Below, piece after piece: positions 7,987 through 17,270 of a stretch of 53,521 bases of DNA. The stretch is taken from NCBI GenBank assembly GCA_021779835.1, contig JAJXZX010000021.1, positions 1 to 53,521 on the forward strand, in the 5' to 3' direction. Origin of the DNA: Pseudomonadota bacterium (GTDB lineage Bacteria; Pseudomonadota; Alphaproteobacteria; Rhodobacterales; Rhodobacteraceae). The notes beneath the pieces were generated by a model. The model saw nothing but the letters and a program-made list of their open reading frames with translations. It was not told the DNA's origin and ran no database searches. Position numbers and translations under genes: made by a program. How positions within the stretch are numbered: position 1 is the first letter of the stretch; the number at the start of each line of letters is the position of its first letter.

Positions 7987-8066
7987 TTTTCCGAATTCCG
8001 CTTTGTGTTGGCTGGGCGTGCCTGTAAGGTCCGCCGAAATGCCCGTCACGATGAGGAGAGCGGTCG

Positions 8067-9599
8067 ATGAGCGACATCCTGAGCCAACTCGAACAGCGTC
8101 GCGCGGCGGCACGGATGGGCGGCGGCGCTAAACGGATTGCGGCGCAGCACTCCAAGGGCAAGCTCACGGCGCGCGAGCGGGTCGACCTGTTGCTGGACGA
8201 GGGATCGTTCGAAGAGTTCGACATGTTCGTGGCGCACCGCTGCACCGATTTCGGGATGGAGCAGGAGCGTCCGGCGGGGGACGGCGTGGTCACCGGCTGG
8301 GGCACGGTGAACGGGCGGATGGTCTATGTGTTCAGTCAGGATTTCACCGTGTTCGGCGGGTCTCTGTCGGAAACGCACGCGCAAAAGATCTGCAAGATCA
8401 TGGATATGGCGATCCAGAATGGCGCGCCTGTGATCGGGATCAACGATTCGGGCGGCGCGCGGATTCAGGAAGGTGTGGCCTCGCTTGCGGGCTATGCCGA
8501 TGTGTTCCAGCGCAATATCATGGCCTCTGGCGTGGTGCCGCAGATCAGCCTGATCATGGGGCCTTGCGCAGGCGGCGCGGTTTACAGCCCGGCGATGACC
8601 GACTTCATCTTCATGGTGCGCGACAGTTCCTACATGTTCGTGACCGGGCCGGATGTGGTGAAAACGGTGACGAACGAGATCGTCACGGCAGAGGAATTGG
8701 GCGGGGCGAAGACGCATACGTCGAAATCCTCGGTGGCCGATGGCGCGTTCGAGAATGACGTTGAGGCGATGATGGAGGTGCGGCGGCTGATCGACTTTCT
8801 GCCCGCCTCCAACCGTGAAAAGCCGCCGGTGCGGCCGTTCTTTGACGACCCGGCGCGGATTGAGATGAGCCTGGATACGCTGATCCCGGACAACCCGAAC
8901 CAGCCCTATGACATGAAAGAGCTGATCCTCAAGCTTGCGGATGAGAGCGATTTCTACGAAATTCAGGAAGATTACGCGAAGAACATCATCACCGGCTTTA
9001 TCCGGCTGGAAGGCTCGACCGTGGGCGTGGTGGCGAACCAGCCGATGGTGCTGGCGGGCTGTCTGGACATTGATTCCAGCCGCAAGGCCGCGCGCTTTGT
9101 GCGGTTCTGCGATGCGTTTGAAATCCCGATCCTGACGCTGGTCGATGTGCCGGGCTTTCTGCCGGGCACCGGGCAGGAATATGGCGGCGTCATCAAACAT
9201 GGGGCGAAGCTGCTGTTTGCCTATGGCGAGGCGACGGTGCCGAAGGTGACGGTGATTACGCGCAAAGCCTATGGCGGGGCCTATGACGTTATGGCGTCCA
9301 AGCATCTGCGCGGTGATTTCAACTATGCCTGGCCCACCGCCGAGATTGCGGTGATGGGTGCCAAGGGGGCGGTCGAGATCTTGTATCGCAGCGAGTTGGG
9401 CGACAAGGACAAGATCGCGCAGCGCACCAAGGATTACGAGGACCGCTTTGCCAACCCGTTCGTCGCCGCTGAAAAGGGGTTCATCGACGAGGTTATCATG
9501 CCGCATTCGACCCGGCGGCGGGTGGCGCGTGCCTTCGCGTCGCTGCGCGGCAAGAAGCTGAGCAATCCTTGGAAAAAGCACGACAACATTCCGTTGTAG
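8067..9599 (+). CDS. pccB: Propionyl-CoA carboxylase beta subunit (carboxyltransferase)
   Basis: A 510-residue carboxyltransferase subunit that moves CO2 from carboxybiotin to propionyl-CoA, giving methylmalonyl-CoA. Family landmarks are [34 protein letters not shown], the oxyanion-hole segment [29 protein letters not shown], and in the second half [26 protein letters not shown] and [15 protein letters not shown]. Length is as expected for PccB. The ATG has GAGGAGAG seven bases upstream. It begins the cluster pccB, DUF6497-type gene, small gene, lipoprotein, pccA, mutase. The upstream TTTGCAAA words suggest acyl-CoA-responsive control. Confidence 0.96.
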   Translation: MSDILSQLEQRRAAARMGGGAKRIAAQHSKGKLTARERVDLLLDEGSFEEFDMFVAHRCTDFGMEQERPAGDGVVTGWGTVNGRMVYVFSQDFTVFGGSLSETHAQKICKIMDMAIQNGAPVIGINDSGGARIQEGVASLAGYADVFQRNIMASGVVPQISLIMGPCAGGAVYSPAMTDFIFMVRDSSYMFVTGPDVVKTVTNEIVTAEELGGAKTHTSKSSVADGAFENDVEAMMEVRRLIDFLPASNREKPPVRPFFDDPARIEMSLDTLIPDNPNQPYDMKELILKLADESDFYEIQEDYAKNIITGFIRLEGSTVGVVANQPMVLAGCLDIDSSRKAARFVRFCDAFEIPILTLVDVPGFLPGTGQEYGGVIKHGAKLLFAYGEATVPKVTVITRKAYGGAYDVMASKHLRGDFNYAWPTAEIAVMGAKGAVEILYRSELGDKDKIAQRTKDYEDRFANPFVAAEKGFIDEVIMPHSTRRRVARAFASLRGKKLSNPWKKHDNIPL

Positions 9600-9608
9600 G
9601 GGGCATGG

Positions 9609-10007
9609 ATGCGGGGCGTCGTTCTGGCGTTGCTGATGGAAGTTGCAGCGGGCGCGGCGTGGGCGGGGCCCAAGGTGCCGTCCGGGCAAGTGGTCTCGTT
9701 GATGGAAGTGCTGTGGCCCGAGGCGGGGGCACCGATGAAAACGGCGCGGTTCCGGTTTCTCGCGCCCGCCATCGTGGCGCGGGGCAAAGGGGTCGGGCCA
9801 GATCAGGCCGAAGATGACATGGCGGCACTTTGCGAGGGTGTGGCGTTGCCCATGATCGCAAAGTCGGGCAAGGCGGTGCGGGAGATCGTGGTCTCGTTGT
9901 CGCAAAAGCCGGTGAAGCTTGGAGAGACACGGGACGATGTGGTCCAGTTTTTCGAAGCTTATGTGGTCAAGGGCGGCCACTGCACCGTGGAGGGCATAGG
10001 GGAATGA
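9609..10007 (+). CDS. Exported DUF6497-type protein in the pcc locus
   Basis: A 132-residue protein with a signal peptide (hydrophobic residues 2-18, Ala-x-Ala site near residue 19). The mature part reads PSGQVVSLMEVL, RFRFLAPAI, a region with one Cys (MAALCEGVALP), then IVVSLSQKPVKLGET and FFEAYVVKGGHCTV with a second Cys. This pattern matches the DUF6497 family of Rhodobacterales. Two cysteines could form a disulfide in the periplasm. It starts nine bases after pccB, so it should be co-transcribed. Why a periplasmic protein sits in a cytoplasmic carboxylase operon is unexplained. Function unknown. Confidence 0.72.
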   Translation: MRGVVLALLMEVAAGAAWAGPKVPSGQVVSLMEVLWPEAGAPMKTARFRFLAPAIVARGKGVGPDQAEDDMAALCEGVALPMIAKSGKAVREIVVSLSQKPVKLGETRDDVVQFFEAYVVKGGHCTVEGIGE

Positions 10008-10035
10008 GACGTTACGCACAGATGGGGGGCAAGAC

Positions 10036-10386
10036 ATGCTGAAGCATCGCGGATTTCCGGGGCGGTTTCCGGGGACGGACCATCAGTTCGTCATCCGGCG
10101 CGCGAATATGAAAGAGGGCGCCTCGAAGCTGATCGTGCGCGAGCGGTTCCCGGACCGGCGCCCGACAGATCGCGACGCCGATGCGGCCTTTATGGCGGCG
10201 CTGTGGGATCATTTCGGCGAGGAGCCGTTCGAGCGGGGCAATCTGGATGCCGGGCGGCTGAGCTGGCTGTTCGGGCGCGAAGTGGTTCCGGCGACGGACC
10301 CGTTTGATCCGGCAAGTTATGACGCGTTGCTGCGCATTGACGTAAAACAGGCGCGGGCGGCGTTCCCACAGGTGTTTGAGAGCTAG
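10036..10386 (+). CDS. Small conserved-looking hypothetical protein in the pcc locus
   Basis: A 116-residue soluble protein with no domain I recognise. It is rich in Arg and aromatic residues, with a central helix ADAAFMAALWDHFGEEPFE and a C-terminal helix YDALLRIDVKQARAAFP. No signal peptide or membrane segment is seen. It begins 28 bases after the DUF6497-type gene with a G-rich ribosome site (GGGGGG) ahead of the ATG. Its placement between pccB and pccA hints at a link with the carboxylase, but nothing in the sequence states one. Confidence 0.62.
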   Translation: MLKHRGFPGRFPGTDHQFVIRRANMKEGASKLIVRERFPDRRPTDRDADAAFMAALWDHFGEEPFERGNLDAGRLSWLFGREVVPATDPFDPASYDALLRIDVKQARAAFPQVFES

Positions 10387-10464
10387 GACTAGGCATGTTT
10401 TCGCGCAACCATTCCGTGAATTGGCAGAGTATCGCGCAAGGCGCGGACCGGTCACGGAATGGCT

Positions 10465-10492
10465 TTGACCTGCGCGGTGGTTGCGCCATCAT
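10465..10492 (+). promoter_or_regulatory. Candidate sigma-70 promoter for a small RNA
   Basis: TTGACC (10465-10470, five of six consensus bases) is followed after 16 bases by CATCAT (10487-10492, four of six). A start would fall near 10500. The pair lies inside an intergenic region with no reading frame downstream before a terminator, which is why a small RNA is the natural reading. Confidence 0.35.
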
Positions 10493-10499
10493 GAGTTAC

Positions 10500-10595
10500 G
10501 GGCCGCAGACACCCCAAGCTGAGGCCCGGTGTAGTCAAGACCGTTACCCTTCCCTTCCCCTCTGGCCTGATCCTTTTAGGGTCAGGCCAATTTTT
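10500..10595 (+). ncRNA. Possible small RNA of about 95 nt
   Basis: Bounded by the promoter-like pair at 10465-10492 and the terminator at 10564-10595. Just ahead of the terminator stem there is a pyrimidine run (TTCCCTTCCCCTCT, 10547-10562) that would be single-stranded and could pair with purine-rich ribosome-binding sites, as in Rhodobacter small RNAs with CU-rich loops. No match to a named RNA family is claimed. Alternatively the stretch is simply the 3' UTR of the preceding small gene. Confidence 0.3.
10564..10595 (+). terminator. Rho-independent terminator
   Basis: A ten-base-pair stem (arms beginning GGCCTGATCC and ending GGGTCAGGCC, one G-T pair) with a TTTTA loop, followed by AATTTTT. 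This is the cleanest intrinsic terminator in the window. It ends either the pccB-DUF6497-small gene transcript or a small RNA, and implies that pccA has its own promoter. Confidence 0.8.
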
Positions 10596-10708
10596 CGAGC
10601 AAACGCGCATGGCATTGAGAATGTGTCTGGCCGCACTACCTTGGTATTGTGGGCCTCGAATGCATTTCGCAAAGCTCGGGCGTCGCAACGCAATGGAGCT
10701 AAATTCAC

Positions 10709-10948
10709 ATGCAAATCCTTAAACTCGTCACGGCTTTGGCACTGGTCGGCTCGCTGGCTGGCTGCCTTGAGAACAACACGCAGCGCGGTGTCGCGGGTGC
10801 GGCGGGCGGTGCGCTGGTCGCTGGCGCCTTGGGCGGCGACATGGTCGCCGGTGCGGTTGTCGGCGGCGTCGCTGGCGCGGTTTGCCACGACCTGCGCGTG
10901 CCGGGGTGCCGTAATGACGGCCACGGCCACTATCGCATGTATCACTGA
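10709..10948 (+). CDS. Small glycine-zipper lipoprotein
   Basis: A 79-residue lipoprotein precursor: basic start, hydrophobic segment LVTALALVGSLAGC with the lipobox Leu-Ala-Gly-Cys at Cys19, then a glycine-zipper stretch (GVAGAAGGALVAGALGGDMVAGAVVGGVAG, residues about 27-57). The tail contains two Cys and a His-rich end (DGHGHYRMYH). Glycine zippers of this type insert into or associate with membranes. The ATG has GGAG nine bases upstream. The gene has terminators on both sides (10564-10595 and 10994-11030), so it is probably its own transcription unit inside the pcc locus. Confidence 0.72.
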   Translation: MQILKLVTALALVGSLAGCLENNTQRGVAGAAGGALVAGALGGDMVAGAVVGGVAGAVCHDLRVPGCRNDGHGHYRMYH

Positions 10949-10993
10949 CGCTGCACGCGGCCCGCGCGGCCGCCAAGCGTTTGACGACCTATC

Positions 10994-11030
10994 AGCCACC
11001 GGGGCCACGCGCCTCGGTGGCTTTTGTTTT
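10994..11030 (+). terminator. Rho-independent terminator after the lipoprotein gene
   Basis: Arms AGCCACCGGGG and CCTCGGTGGCT form an eleven-pair stem with one G-T pair around a seven-base loop, followed by TTTTGTTTT. It ends the lipoprotein transcript 45 bases before the pccA start. Confidence 0.8.
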
Positions 11031-11074
11031 GCTGTGTCCGGGGACATGCCCCGGCGGGACTGGGGAAGAGGCTG

Positions 11075-13075
11075 ATGTTCAAGAAAATCCTGATCGCAAA
11101 CCGGGGCGAGATCGCCTGCCGTGTCATCAAGACGGCGAAGAAGATGGGCATCAAGACGGTGGCGATTTATTCGGATGCCGACCGCAATGCGCTGCATGTG
11201 CGGATGGCGGATGAGGCGGTGCATATCGGGCCAGCCCCCGCGAACCAGTCCTATATCGTGATCGACAAGGTGATGGCGGCAGTGCGTGCGACCGGGGCCG
11301 AAGCGGTGCATCCCGGCTATGGCTTCCTGTCCGAGAACCGGCTTTTTGCGCAGGCTTTGGAGGCGGAAGGGGTGGTCTTTATCGGGCCGCCGTCGCCCGC
11401 GATTGAGGCGATGGGCGACAAGATCACCTCGAAAAAGCTGGCGATGGAGGCCGGGGTCTCGACGGTGCCCGGCTACATGGGCCTGATCGCGGATGCGGAT
11501 GAGGCGGTGAAAATCTCGGGGCAGGTGGGCTATCCGGTGATGATCAAGGCCTCGGCGGGTGGCGGCGGCAAGGGGATGCGCATCGCGTGGAACGACGCAG
11601 AGGCGCGCGAGGGCTTTCAGGCCTCGAAGAACGAAGCGGCGGCAAGCTTTGGCGACGACCGCATCTTTATCGAGAAGTTCGTGACGCAGCCGCGCCATAT
11701 CGAGATTCAGGTGTTGGCAGACAGCCACGGCAACTGCGTTTACCTGCACGAACGCGAGTGCTCGATCCAGCGGCGGAACCAGAAGGTGATCGAAGAGGCG
11801 CCCTCGCCCTTCCTTGACCCCGCGACGCGCAAGGCGATGGGCGAGCAGGCCTGCGCCTTGGCGAAGGCGGTGGGCTATACCAGTGCCGGGACGGTGGAAT
11901 TCATCGTCGATGGCGCGCGGAAGTTCTATTTTCTTGAGATGAACACGCGGTTGCAGGTGGAACATCCGGTGACAGAGCTGATTACCGGCATCGATCTGGT
12001 CGAGCAGATGATCCGCGTGGCGAATGGGGAAAAGCTGCCGTTCGCGCAGGAAGAGATCGCGCTGAACGGCTGGGCGATGGAAAGCCGGCTTTATGCCGAA
12101 GATCCCTATCGCAACTTCCTGCCCTCGATCGGGCGGCTGTCGCGTTATCGCCCGCCCGCCGAGGTGGCGACGAAAAGCCATGCGGTCAGGAATGACACCG
12201 GCGTCTTTGAGGGCGGCGAGATCAGCATGTATTACGACCCGATGATCGCCAAGCTGTGCACCTGGGCCCCGACGCGGGCGGCGGCGATTGCCGGGATGGA
12301 AAAGGCGCTTGACGCGTTCGAGGTTGAGGGGATCGGGCATAACCTGCCGTTCCTTGCCGCCGTGATGGCGCATCCGCGCTTTCAGTCGGGCAATATCACC
12401 ACGGCCTTTATCGCCGAGGAATATCCCGACGGCTTTACCGGTGTGGCGCCGGATGCGGCGGGGATGCGCAATCTGGCCGCAGTAGCCGCGCATATGAAGA
12501 TGCTGAAAGAGGCGCGGGCGGCGAAAATCTCGGGGGCGATGGCGAACCATCGGCGGCGGGTGGAGCCGGACTATGTGATCTTCCTCGGGCGCGAGACGTT
12601 TCCGGTGCATATCACCGAGACGGCAGAGGGCACCGATGTGGCCTTTGCCGATGACGGGGTGCTGGAGGTGCGGTCGGACTGGCGCCCGGGCGAGCCCTTG
12701 TTCCGCGGCACGGTCGGCGGCGAAGAGATGATCGTCAAGGTCGCCTTTGTGCGCGGCGGCGCGCGGTTGCGCTGGCGCGGGGCGGATCTCAAGGCGGTAG
12801 TCAGAACGCCGCGCGAGGCGGAGTTGGCGGCGCTGATGCCGGAGAAACTACCGCCCGATACCTCGAAGTTTCTGCTGTGTCCGATGCCGGGCCTGATTGT
12901 GAAGATCATGGTCGAGGAAGGCGACGAGGTGCAGGAGGGGCAGGCGCTGGCGACGGTTGAGGCGATGAAGATGGAAAACACCCTGCGCGCCGAGCGGAAG
13001 GGCATCGTCAAGCGCATCGCGGCGGCGCCTGGGTCGAGCCTGAAGGTGGACGAGATCATCATGGAGTTCGAGTGA
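11075..13075 (+). CDS. pccA: Propionyl-CoA carboxylase alpha subunit (biotin carboxylase + BCCP)
   Basis: A 666-residue biotin-dependent subunit. The biotin carboxylase part begins [16 protein letters not shown]; the ATP-grasp glycine loop is [11 protein letters not shown], with HIEIQVLAD and [20 protein letters not shown], and [16 protein letters not shown] as the catalytic core. The C-terminal biotinyl domain carries EAMKMEN with the biotinylated Lys632, 34 residues from the end as usual. The start at 11075 gives the standard N-terminus; upstream in-frame codons were rejected. It works with PccB to make (S)-methylmalonyl-CoA. The mutase gene follows after 68 bases. Confidence 0.96.
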   Translation: MFKKILIANRGEIACRVIKTAKKMGIKTVAIYSDADRNALHVRMADEAVHIGPAPANQSYIVIDKVMAAVRATGAEAVHPGYGFLSENRLFAQALEAEGVVFIGPPSPAIEAMGDKITSKKLAMEAGVSTVPGYMGLIADADEAVKISGQVGYPVMIKASAGGGGKGMRIAWNDAEAREGFQASKNEAAASFGDDRIFIEKFVTQPRHIEIQVLADSHGNCVYLHERECSIQRRNQKVIEEAPSPFLDPATRKAMGEQACALAKAVGYTSAGTVEFIVDGARKFYFLEMNTRLQVEHPVTELITGIDLVEQMIRVANGEKLPFAQEEIALNGWAMESRLYAEDPYRNFLPSIGRLSRYRPPAEVATKSHAVRNDTGVFEGGEISMYYDPMIAKLCTWAPTRAAAIAGMEKALDAFEVEGIGHNLPFLAAVMAHPRFQSGNITTAFIAEEYPDGFTGVAPDAAGMRNLAAVAAHMKMLKEARAAKISGAMANHRRRVEPDYVIFLGRETFPVHITETAEGTDVAFADDGVLEVRSDWRPGEPLFRGTVGGEEMIVKVAFVRGGARLRWRGADLKAVVRTPREAELAALMPEKLPPDTSKFLLCPMPGLIVKIMVEEGDEVQEGQALATVEAMKMENTLRAERKGIVKRIAAAPGSSLKVDEIIMEFE

Positions 13076-13143
13076 GCGCCCAAGCGCGATATTCGGCAAA
13101 TGACGGCGTGGGGACTGCCCGCGCGGCGAAAAGGACGAAAGCG

Positions 13144-15273
13144 ATGACCGATACCACCAAGATCTGGACCGATCTGGCCACGAAAGAGCTGAAGGGGCGC
13201 AACCCGGACAGCCTGATCTGGCACACGCTGGAAGGGATCGCGGTGAAGCCGGTCTATACGGCGGCAGACGTGGCGGGGCTGGCGCATATGGGCGGCGTGC
13301 CGGGCGTGGCGCCTTTTACGCGGGGCGTGCGGGCGACGATGTATGCGGGGCGCCCGTGGACGATCCGGCAATATGCCGGGTTTTCCACCGCCGAGGCGTC
13401 AAACGCGTTTTACCGCAAAGCGCTGGCGGCGGGGCAGCAGGGGGTATCGGTCGCGTTTGATCTGGCAACGCACCGCGGCTACGATTCTGACCATCCGCGC
13501 GTGGTGGGCGATGTCGGCAAGGCGGGCGTGGCGATTGATAGCGTCGAGGATATGAAGATCCTGTTCGACGGGATTCCGCTGGAGAAGGTCAGCGTTTCCA
13601 TGACGATGAACGGGGCGGTGATCCCGATCCTCGCCTCGTTCATCGTGGCGGGGGAGGAGCAGGGCGTGAGCCGCGCCGATCTGTCGGGCACGATCCAGAA
13701 CGACATTCTGAAGGAGTTCATGGTGCGGAATACCTATGTGTATCCGCCCGAACCCTCGATGCGGATCATCGCGGATATTATCGAATACACTTCGGCCGAG
13801 ATGCCGAAGTTCAACTCGATCTCGATCTCCGGCTATCACATGCAAGAAGCGGGCGCGAACCTTGTGCAAGAGCTTGGCTTCACGCTGGCCGATGGGCGCG
13901 AATATGTGCGCACGGCGATTGCGCGCGGCATGGATGTGGATGATTTCGCCGGGCGGCTGAGCTTTTTCTTCGCCATCGGCATGAACTTCTTCATGGAGGC
14001 GGCCAAGCTGCGCGCCGCGCGGATGCTGTGGCACCGCATCATGACCGAATTCGGCGCGAAAAAGGCCGGCAGCCTGATGTTGCGCACGCATTGCCAGACT
14101 TCTGGCGTCAGCTTGCAGGAGCAAGATCCCTATAACAACGTGGTGCGCACCGCCTATGAGGCGATGTCGGCGGCGCTGGGCGGCACGCAGTCGTTGCACA
14201 CCAATGCGCTGGACGAGGCGATGGCGCTGCCAACCGATTTCAGCGCACGGATCGCGCGGAATACGCAGTTGATCTTGCAGGAGGAAACCGGGGTCACCCA
14301 TGTCGTCGATCCGCTCGCCGGGTCGTATTACGTCGAAAGCCTGACGGCGGAACTGGCGGAAAAGGCCTGGGCGCTGATCGAGGAAGTCGAGGCGATGGGG
14401 GGCATGACCAAGGCGGTGGCCTCGGGGATGCCGAAACTGCGCATCGAGGAATCCGCGGCGCGGCGGCAGGCGATGATCGATCGTGGCGAAGAGGTGATCG
14501 TGGGGGTCAACAAATATCGCCTGACGCAGGAAGACGCGATCGACATTCTGGATATCGACAACGCGATGGTGCGCGACAACCAGATAGCGCGGCTGGCCTC
14601 GGTGCGGGCCAAGCGCGATGGCGCAGCCTGCGCGGCGGCCTTGGCGGAGTTGGAGCGACGCGCTGCGGAGGGCGGCAACTTGCTGGAAGCCGCCGTCACG
14701 GCGGCACGGGCGCGGGCGAGCGTGGGAGAGATTTCGATGGCGATGGAAAAGGTGTTCGGTCGGCATCGCGCCGAGGTAAAGACCCTCGCCGGGGTCTATG
14801 GCGCGGCCTACGAGGGCGACGCGGGCTTTGCCGCGATCCAGAAGGATGTCGAGGCCTTTGCCGAGGAAGAAGGGCGGCGCCCGCGTATGTTGGTGGTGAA
14901 GATGGGGCAGGACGGCCACGACCGAGGCGCCAAGGTGATCGCCACGGCCTTTGCCGATATTGGCTTTGACGTCGATGTGGGCCCGCTGTTCCAAACGCCG
15001 GAAGAGGCGGCGCAGGACGCCATCGACAACGATGTGCATGTGGTGGGCATCTCCAGTCAGGCCGCGGGGCACAAGACGCTGGCGCCGAAATTGGTCGAGG
15101 CTTTGCAGGCGGCAGGCGCTGGTGAGATTTTGGTGATCTGCGGCGGGGTCATTCCGCAGCAGGACTACCAGTTCCTCTATGACCGTGGCGTCAAGGCGAT
15201 CTTTGGGCCGGGCACCAATATTCCGGAAGCGGCGAAAGATATCCTGAAACTGATCCGCGCCGCGCGGCACTGA
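13144..15273 (+). CDS. mcmA: Methylmalonyl-CoA mutase, B12-dependent
   Basis: A 709-residue mutase that converts (R)-methylmalonyl-CoA to succinyl-CoA. The catalytic barrel shows the substrate-binding run [48 protein letters not shown], and [24 protein letters not shown]. The C-terminal cobalamin domain has the base-off motif Asp-x-His-x-x-Gly with His592 as lower cobalt ligand ([11 protein letters not shown]), then [11 protein letters not shown] and [10 protein letters not shown]. The protein is the single-chain form. I chose the ATG at 13144, with AAGGA ahead, over an in-frame start at 13072 overlapping pccA. The epimerase needed between the carboxylase and mutase is not in the window. Confidence 0.95.
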   Translation: MTDTTKIWTDLATKELKGRNPDSLIWHTLEGIAVKPVYTAADVAGLAHMGGVPGVAPFTRGVRATMYAGRPWTIRQYAGFSTAEASNAFYRKALAAGQQGVSVAFDLATHRGYDSDHPRVVGDVGKAGVAIDSVEDMKILFDGIPLEKVSVSMTMNGAVIPILASFIVAGEEQGVSRADLSGTIQNDILKEFMVRNTYVYPPEPSMRIIADIIEYTSAEMPKFNSISISGYHMQEAGANLVQELGFTLADGREYVRTAIARGMDVDDFAGRLSFFFAIGMNFFMEAAKLRAARMLWHRIMTEFGAKKAGSLMLRTHCQTSGVSLQEQDPYNNVVRTAYEAMSAALGGTQSLHTNALDEAMALPTDFSARIARNTQLILQEETGVTHVVDPLAGSYYVESLTAELAEKAWALIEEVEAMGGMTKAVASGMPKLRIEESAARRQAMIDRGEEVIVGVNKYRLTQEDAIDILDIDNAMVRDNQIARLASVRAKRDGAACAAALAELERRAAEGGNLLEAAVTAARARASVGEISMAMEKVFGRHRAEVKTLAGVYGAAYEGDAGFAAIQKDVEAFAEEEGRRPRMLVVKMGQDGHDRGAKVIATAFADIGFDVDVGPLFQTPEEAAQDAIDNDVHVVGISSQAAGHKTLAPKLVEALQAAGAGEILVICGGVIPQQDYQFLYDRGVKAIFGPGTNIPEAAKDILKLIRAARH

Positions 15274-15304
15274 GGGAAGGCGTGTGGGGCCTCGTTCTCC
15301 CGCG

Positions 15305-16492
15305 CTAGTCCGCGTCCCGGGGACTTGCCGGTTGTGTGGCGGGGGCAGTGCGCAGCAGGGCATAGCCCAGCACTGCCGCGACCAGCGACCCGGCAAGGAC
15401 GCCGAAGCGGACCTCGTTCATATGCAGCGCGTCGTCGAAGCTGAGCGAGCCGATGAAGAGCGACATGGTGAAGCCGATGCCTGCAAGGCAGGACGCGCCG
15501 TAAAGGTGGCGCCAGCTGGCGCCTTGGGGCAGTTTGGCCCAGCCCGCTTTCACAAACACCACGGTGGTGCCAAACACGCCGAGTTGCTTGCCGACAAACA
15601 GGCCAAGCGCGATGCCAAGCGGCAGCGGCGAGGTGATGTCGGCGAAGGTGAGGCCCGATAGCGACACGCCCGCATTGGCGAAGGCGAAGATCGGCACGAT
15701 GAGGAAATAGACATATGGCGTCAGGTTATCCTCAATCGCGTGTAGCGGGGATTTGCCGTAGCGGTCGGTCAGCGGCACGAAGAAGGCGGTGATAACGCCC
15801 GCAAGCGTGGGGTGGACGCCGGATTCAAGCACCAGAACCCACAGGATTGTGCCCAGCATCACGGTTGGCGCGATGCGGCGATGGCCACGGTGGTGACGCC
15901 ACCACAGACCGGCCAGCGGCACCAGCGCCATGATCAGGTAATTCACATGCAGGTCGGAGGTATAGAACACCGCAATGATGAGGATTGCGCCCATGTCGTC
16001 GAGAATGGCGAGGGTGAGCAGGAAGATCTTGAGCGAGGGCGGCACGCGTTTGCCGACCAGTGCCAGCACGCCCACCGCAAAGGCGATGTCGGTAGCCGCC
16101 GGAATCGCCCAACCCTGCGCGGTGTCCGGGTGGCTGCCGTTGAACGCCGCGTAGATCAGCGCGGGCACCGCCATGCCCCCAAGCGCGGCCATACCGGGAA
16201 GCACCACATCGCGCGGGTTCTTGAGCTTGCCCTCCAGCATCTCTCGCTTCAGTTCCAGCCCGATTAGGAAGAAGAACACCGCCATCAGCCCGTCGTTGAT
16301 CCAAAGGATCAGCGGTTTCGACAGCCCCTTGCCATCAACCAGCACGGAGACTTTGACGTCGAGCAGGTGTTCATAGGCGGGGGCAAGAGGCGAGTTTGCC
16401 ACGATCATCGCCAGCGCCGCCGCGATCAGCAGCAAGACGCCGCCTGCCGCCTCGTGTTGGAAAAAGCGGTTGAGCCAGCGGGCTAGGGGCAT
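15305..16492 (-). CDS. nhaA: Na+/H+ antiporter NhaA
   Basis: A 395-residue inner-membrane antiporter that exports Na+ in exchange for protons. Diagnostic features are HEAAGGVLLLIAAALAMIVANS at the first membrane segment, INDGLMAVFFFLIGLELKREMLEG, the unwound helix region PAATDIAFAVGVLAL, and LAILDDMGAILIIAVFYT with the two essential adjacent Asp residues. About eleven to twelve membrane segments can be drawn. The ATG at 16492 gives the usual NhaA start; a longer frame upstream is proline-rich and rejected. It converges with the mutase gene across 31 bases with no clear terminator. Confidence 0.93.
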   Translation of the reverse strand: MPLARWLNRFFQHEAAGGVLLLIAAALAMIVANSPLAPAYEHLLDVKVSVLVDGKGLSKPLILWINDGLMAVFFFLIGLELKREMLEGKLKNPRDVVLPGMAALGGMAVPALIYAAFNGSHPDTAQGWAIPAATDIAFAVGVLALVGKRVPPSLKIFLLTLAILDDMGAILIIAVFYTSDLHVNYLIMALVPLAGLWWRHHRGHRRIAPTVMLGTILWVLVLESGVHPTLAGVITAFFVPLTDRYGKSPLHAIEDNLTPYVYFLIVPIFAFANAGVSLSGLTFADITSPLPLGIALGLFVGKQLGVFGTTVVFVKAGWAKLPQGASWRHLYGASCLAGIGFTMSLFIGSLSFDDALHMNEVRFGVLAGSLVAAVLGYALLRTAPATQPASPRDAD

Positions 16493-16643
16493 GGGGGCTC
16501 CGGGTGGGGGGACGCGTGAGGGGCAGATAAGGTCAGACGCCAAGATATCAATACGGACGCGGGCTTACCGGCTTGCGGCGGCAATTGTCACGACTAGGAT
16601 GCACGAGACGGCGGGCTGGGGCAATGCCGGGTCTGGAGGGGCT

Positions 16644-17270
16644 ATGCTGAGGCTGGATCATCTGGCGGTGACGGCGATGACGCTGGAGGCGGGTGTCGCG
16701 GCGATGGAGGCGGCGCTTGGCGTGGCTTTGGCCGCAGGCGGTAAGCACGCGCTGATGGGGACGCATAACCGGCTTTTGGGGCTGGGGGATGTGTATCTTG
16801 AGGTGATCGCGGTCGATCCCGACGCGGCAGCGCCGGGGCGGCCGCGCTGGTTCGACATGGACCATTTTGCGGGCGCACCGCGCCTGACCAACTGGATTGC
16901 GCGGTGTGACGATCTGGCCAGTGCGGTTGCGCTTGCACCTGCCGGGATTGGCGTGCCGACCGCTTTCGCGCGCGGTGAGCTGCGCTGGCAGATGGCGGTG
17001 CCCGAGGATGGGCGGCTGCCGTTTGATGGGGCCTATCCCGCGCTGATCGCGTGGCAGGGTGCGGCGCGCGGCGCGGGCCATCCGGCGGCGCGCTTGCCCG
17101 ATGTAGGCTGCCGTTTGCGCCGGTTAGAGATTGCACATCCTGAGGCGGCGGCGTTGCGCGCCGCTTTGGCGGGGGTGCTGGACGATCCGCGTGTGGTGAT
17201 CGTGGCGGGGGCAGTGAAAGCGATGCGGGCCGAGATTGAGACGCCGCACGGGCTAAGGGTGATCGCATGA
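16644..17270 (+). CDS. Glyoxalase-like (VOC) domain protein
   Basis: A 208-residue protein beginning LRLDHLAVTAMTLEAGVAAMEAALGV, the first beta-alpha unit of the vicinal-oxygen-chelate fold. It then has GTHNRLLGLGDVYLEVIAVDP, the typical metal-site strand pair with His and Glu of the Glyoxalase_3-like subgroup. The second half (LRRLEIAHPEAAALRAAL, AEIETPHGLRVI) is a degenerate second unit. Substrate unknown. GGAGGGG precedes the ATG by five bases. Its stop overlaps the next start by four bases (ATGA), so it is translated together with the acetyltransferase. Confidence 0.8.
   Translation: MLRLDHLAVTAMTLEAGVAAMEAALGVALAAGGKHALMGTHNRLLGLGDVYLEVIAVDPDAAAPGRPRWFDMDHFAGAPRLTNWIARCDDLASAVALAPAGIGVPTAFARGELRWQMAVPEDGRLPFDGAYPALIAWQGAARGAGHPAARLPDVGCRLRRLEIAHPEAAALRAALAGVLDDPRVVIVAGAVKAMRAEIETPHGLRVIA

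Larger units (their letters stand above)
10387..10708 (+). other. 322-base gap between pccB-side and pccA-side genes
   Basis: No protein-coding gene is supported here. The stretch contains a promoter-like pair at 10465-10492 and a strong intrinsic terminator at 10564-10595, which together could delimit a small RNA. After the terminator, about 110 bases lead to the lipoprotein gene and should hold its promoter, although I cannot pick a clear -35/-10 pair there. Confidence 0.6.

Noticed and set aside
15274..15304. Intrinsic terminator between the mutase and nhaA genes
   Set aside because: The 31-base convergent gap has no stem of more than a few pairs and no T-run.
5954..15396. Very long minus-strand open frames opposite the glycerate kinase, pccB, pccA and mutase genes (up to nearly 800 codons)
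   Set aside because: They are antisense to genes with clear family motifs. Their translations are Arg/His/Pro-rich without domains, as expected from high-GC shadow frames.
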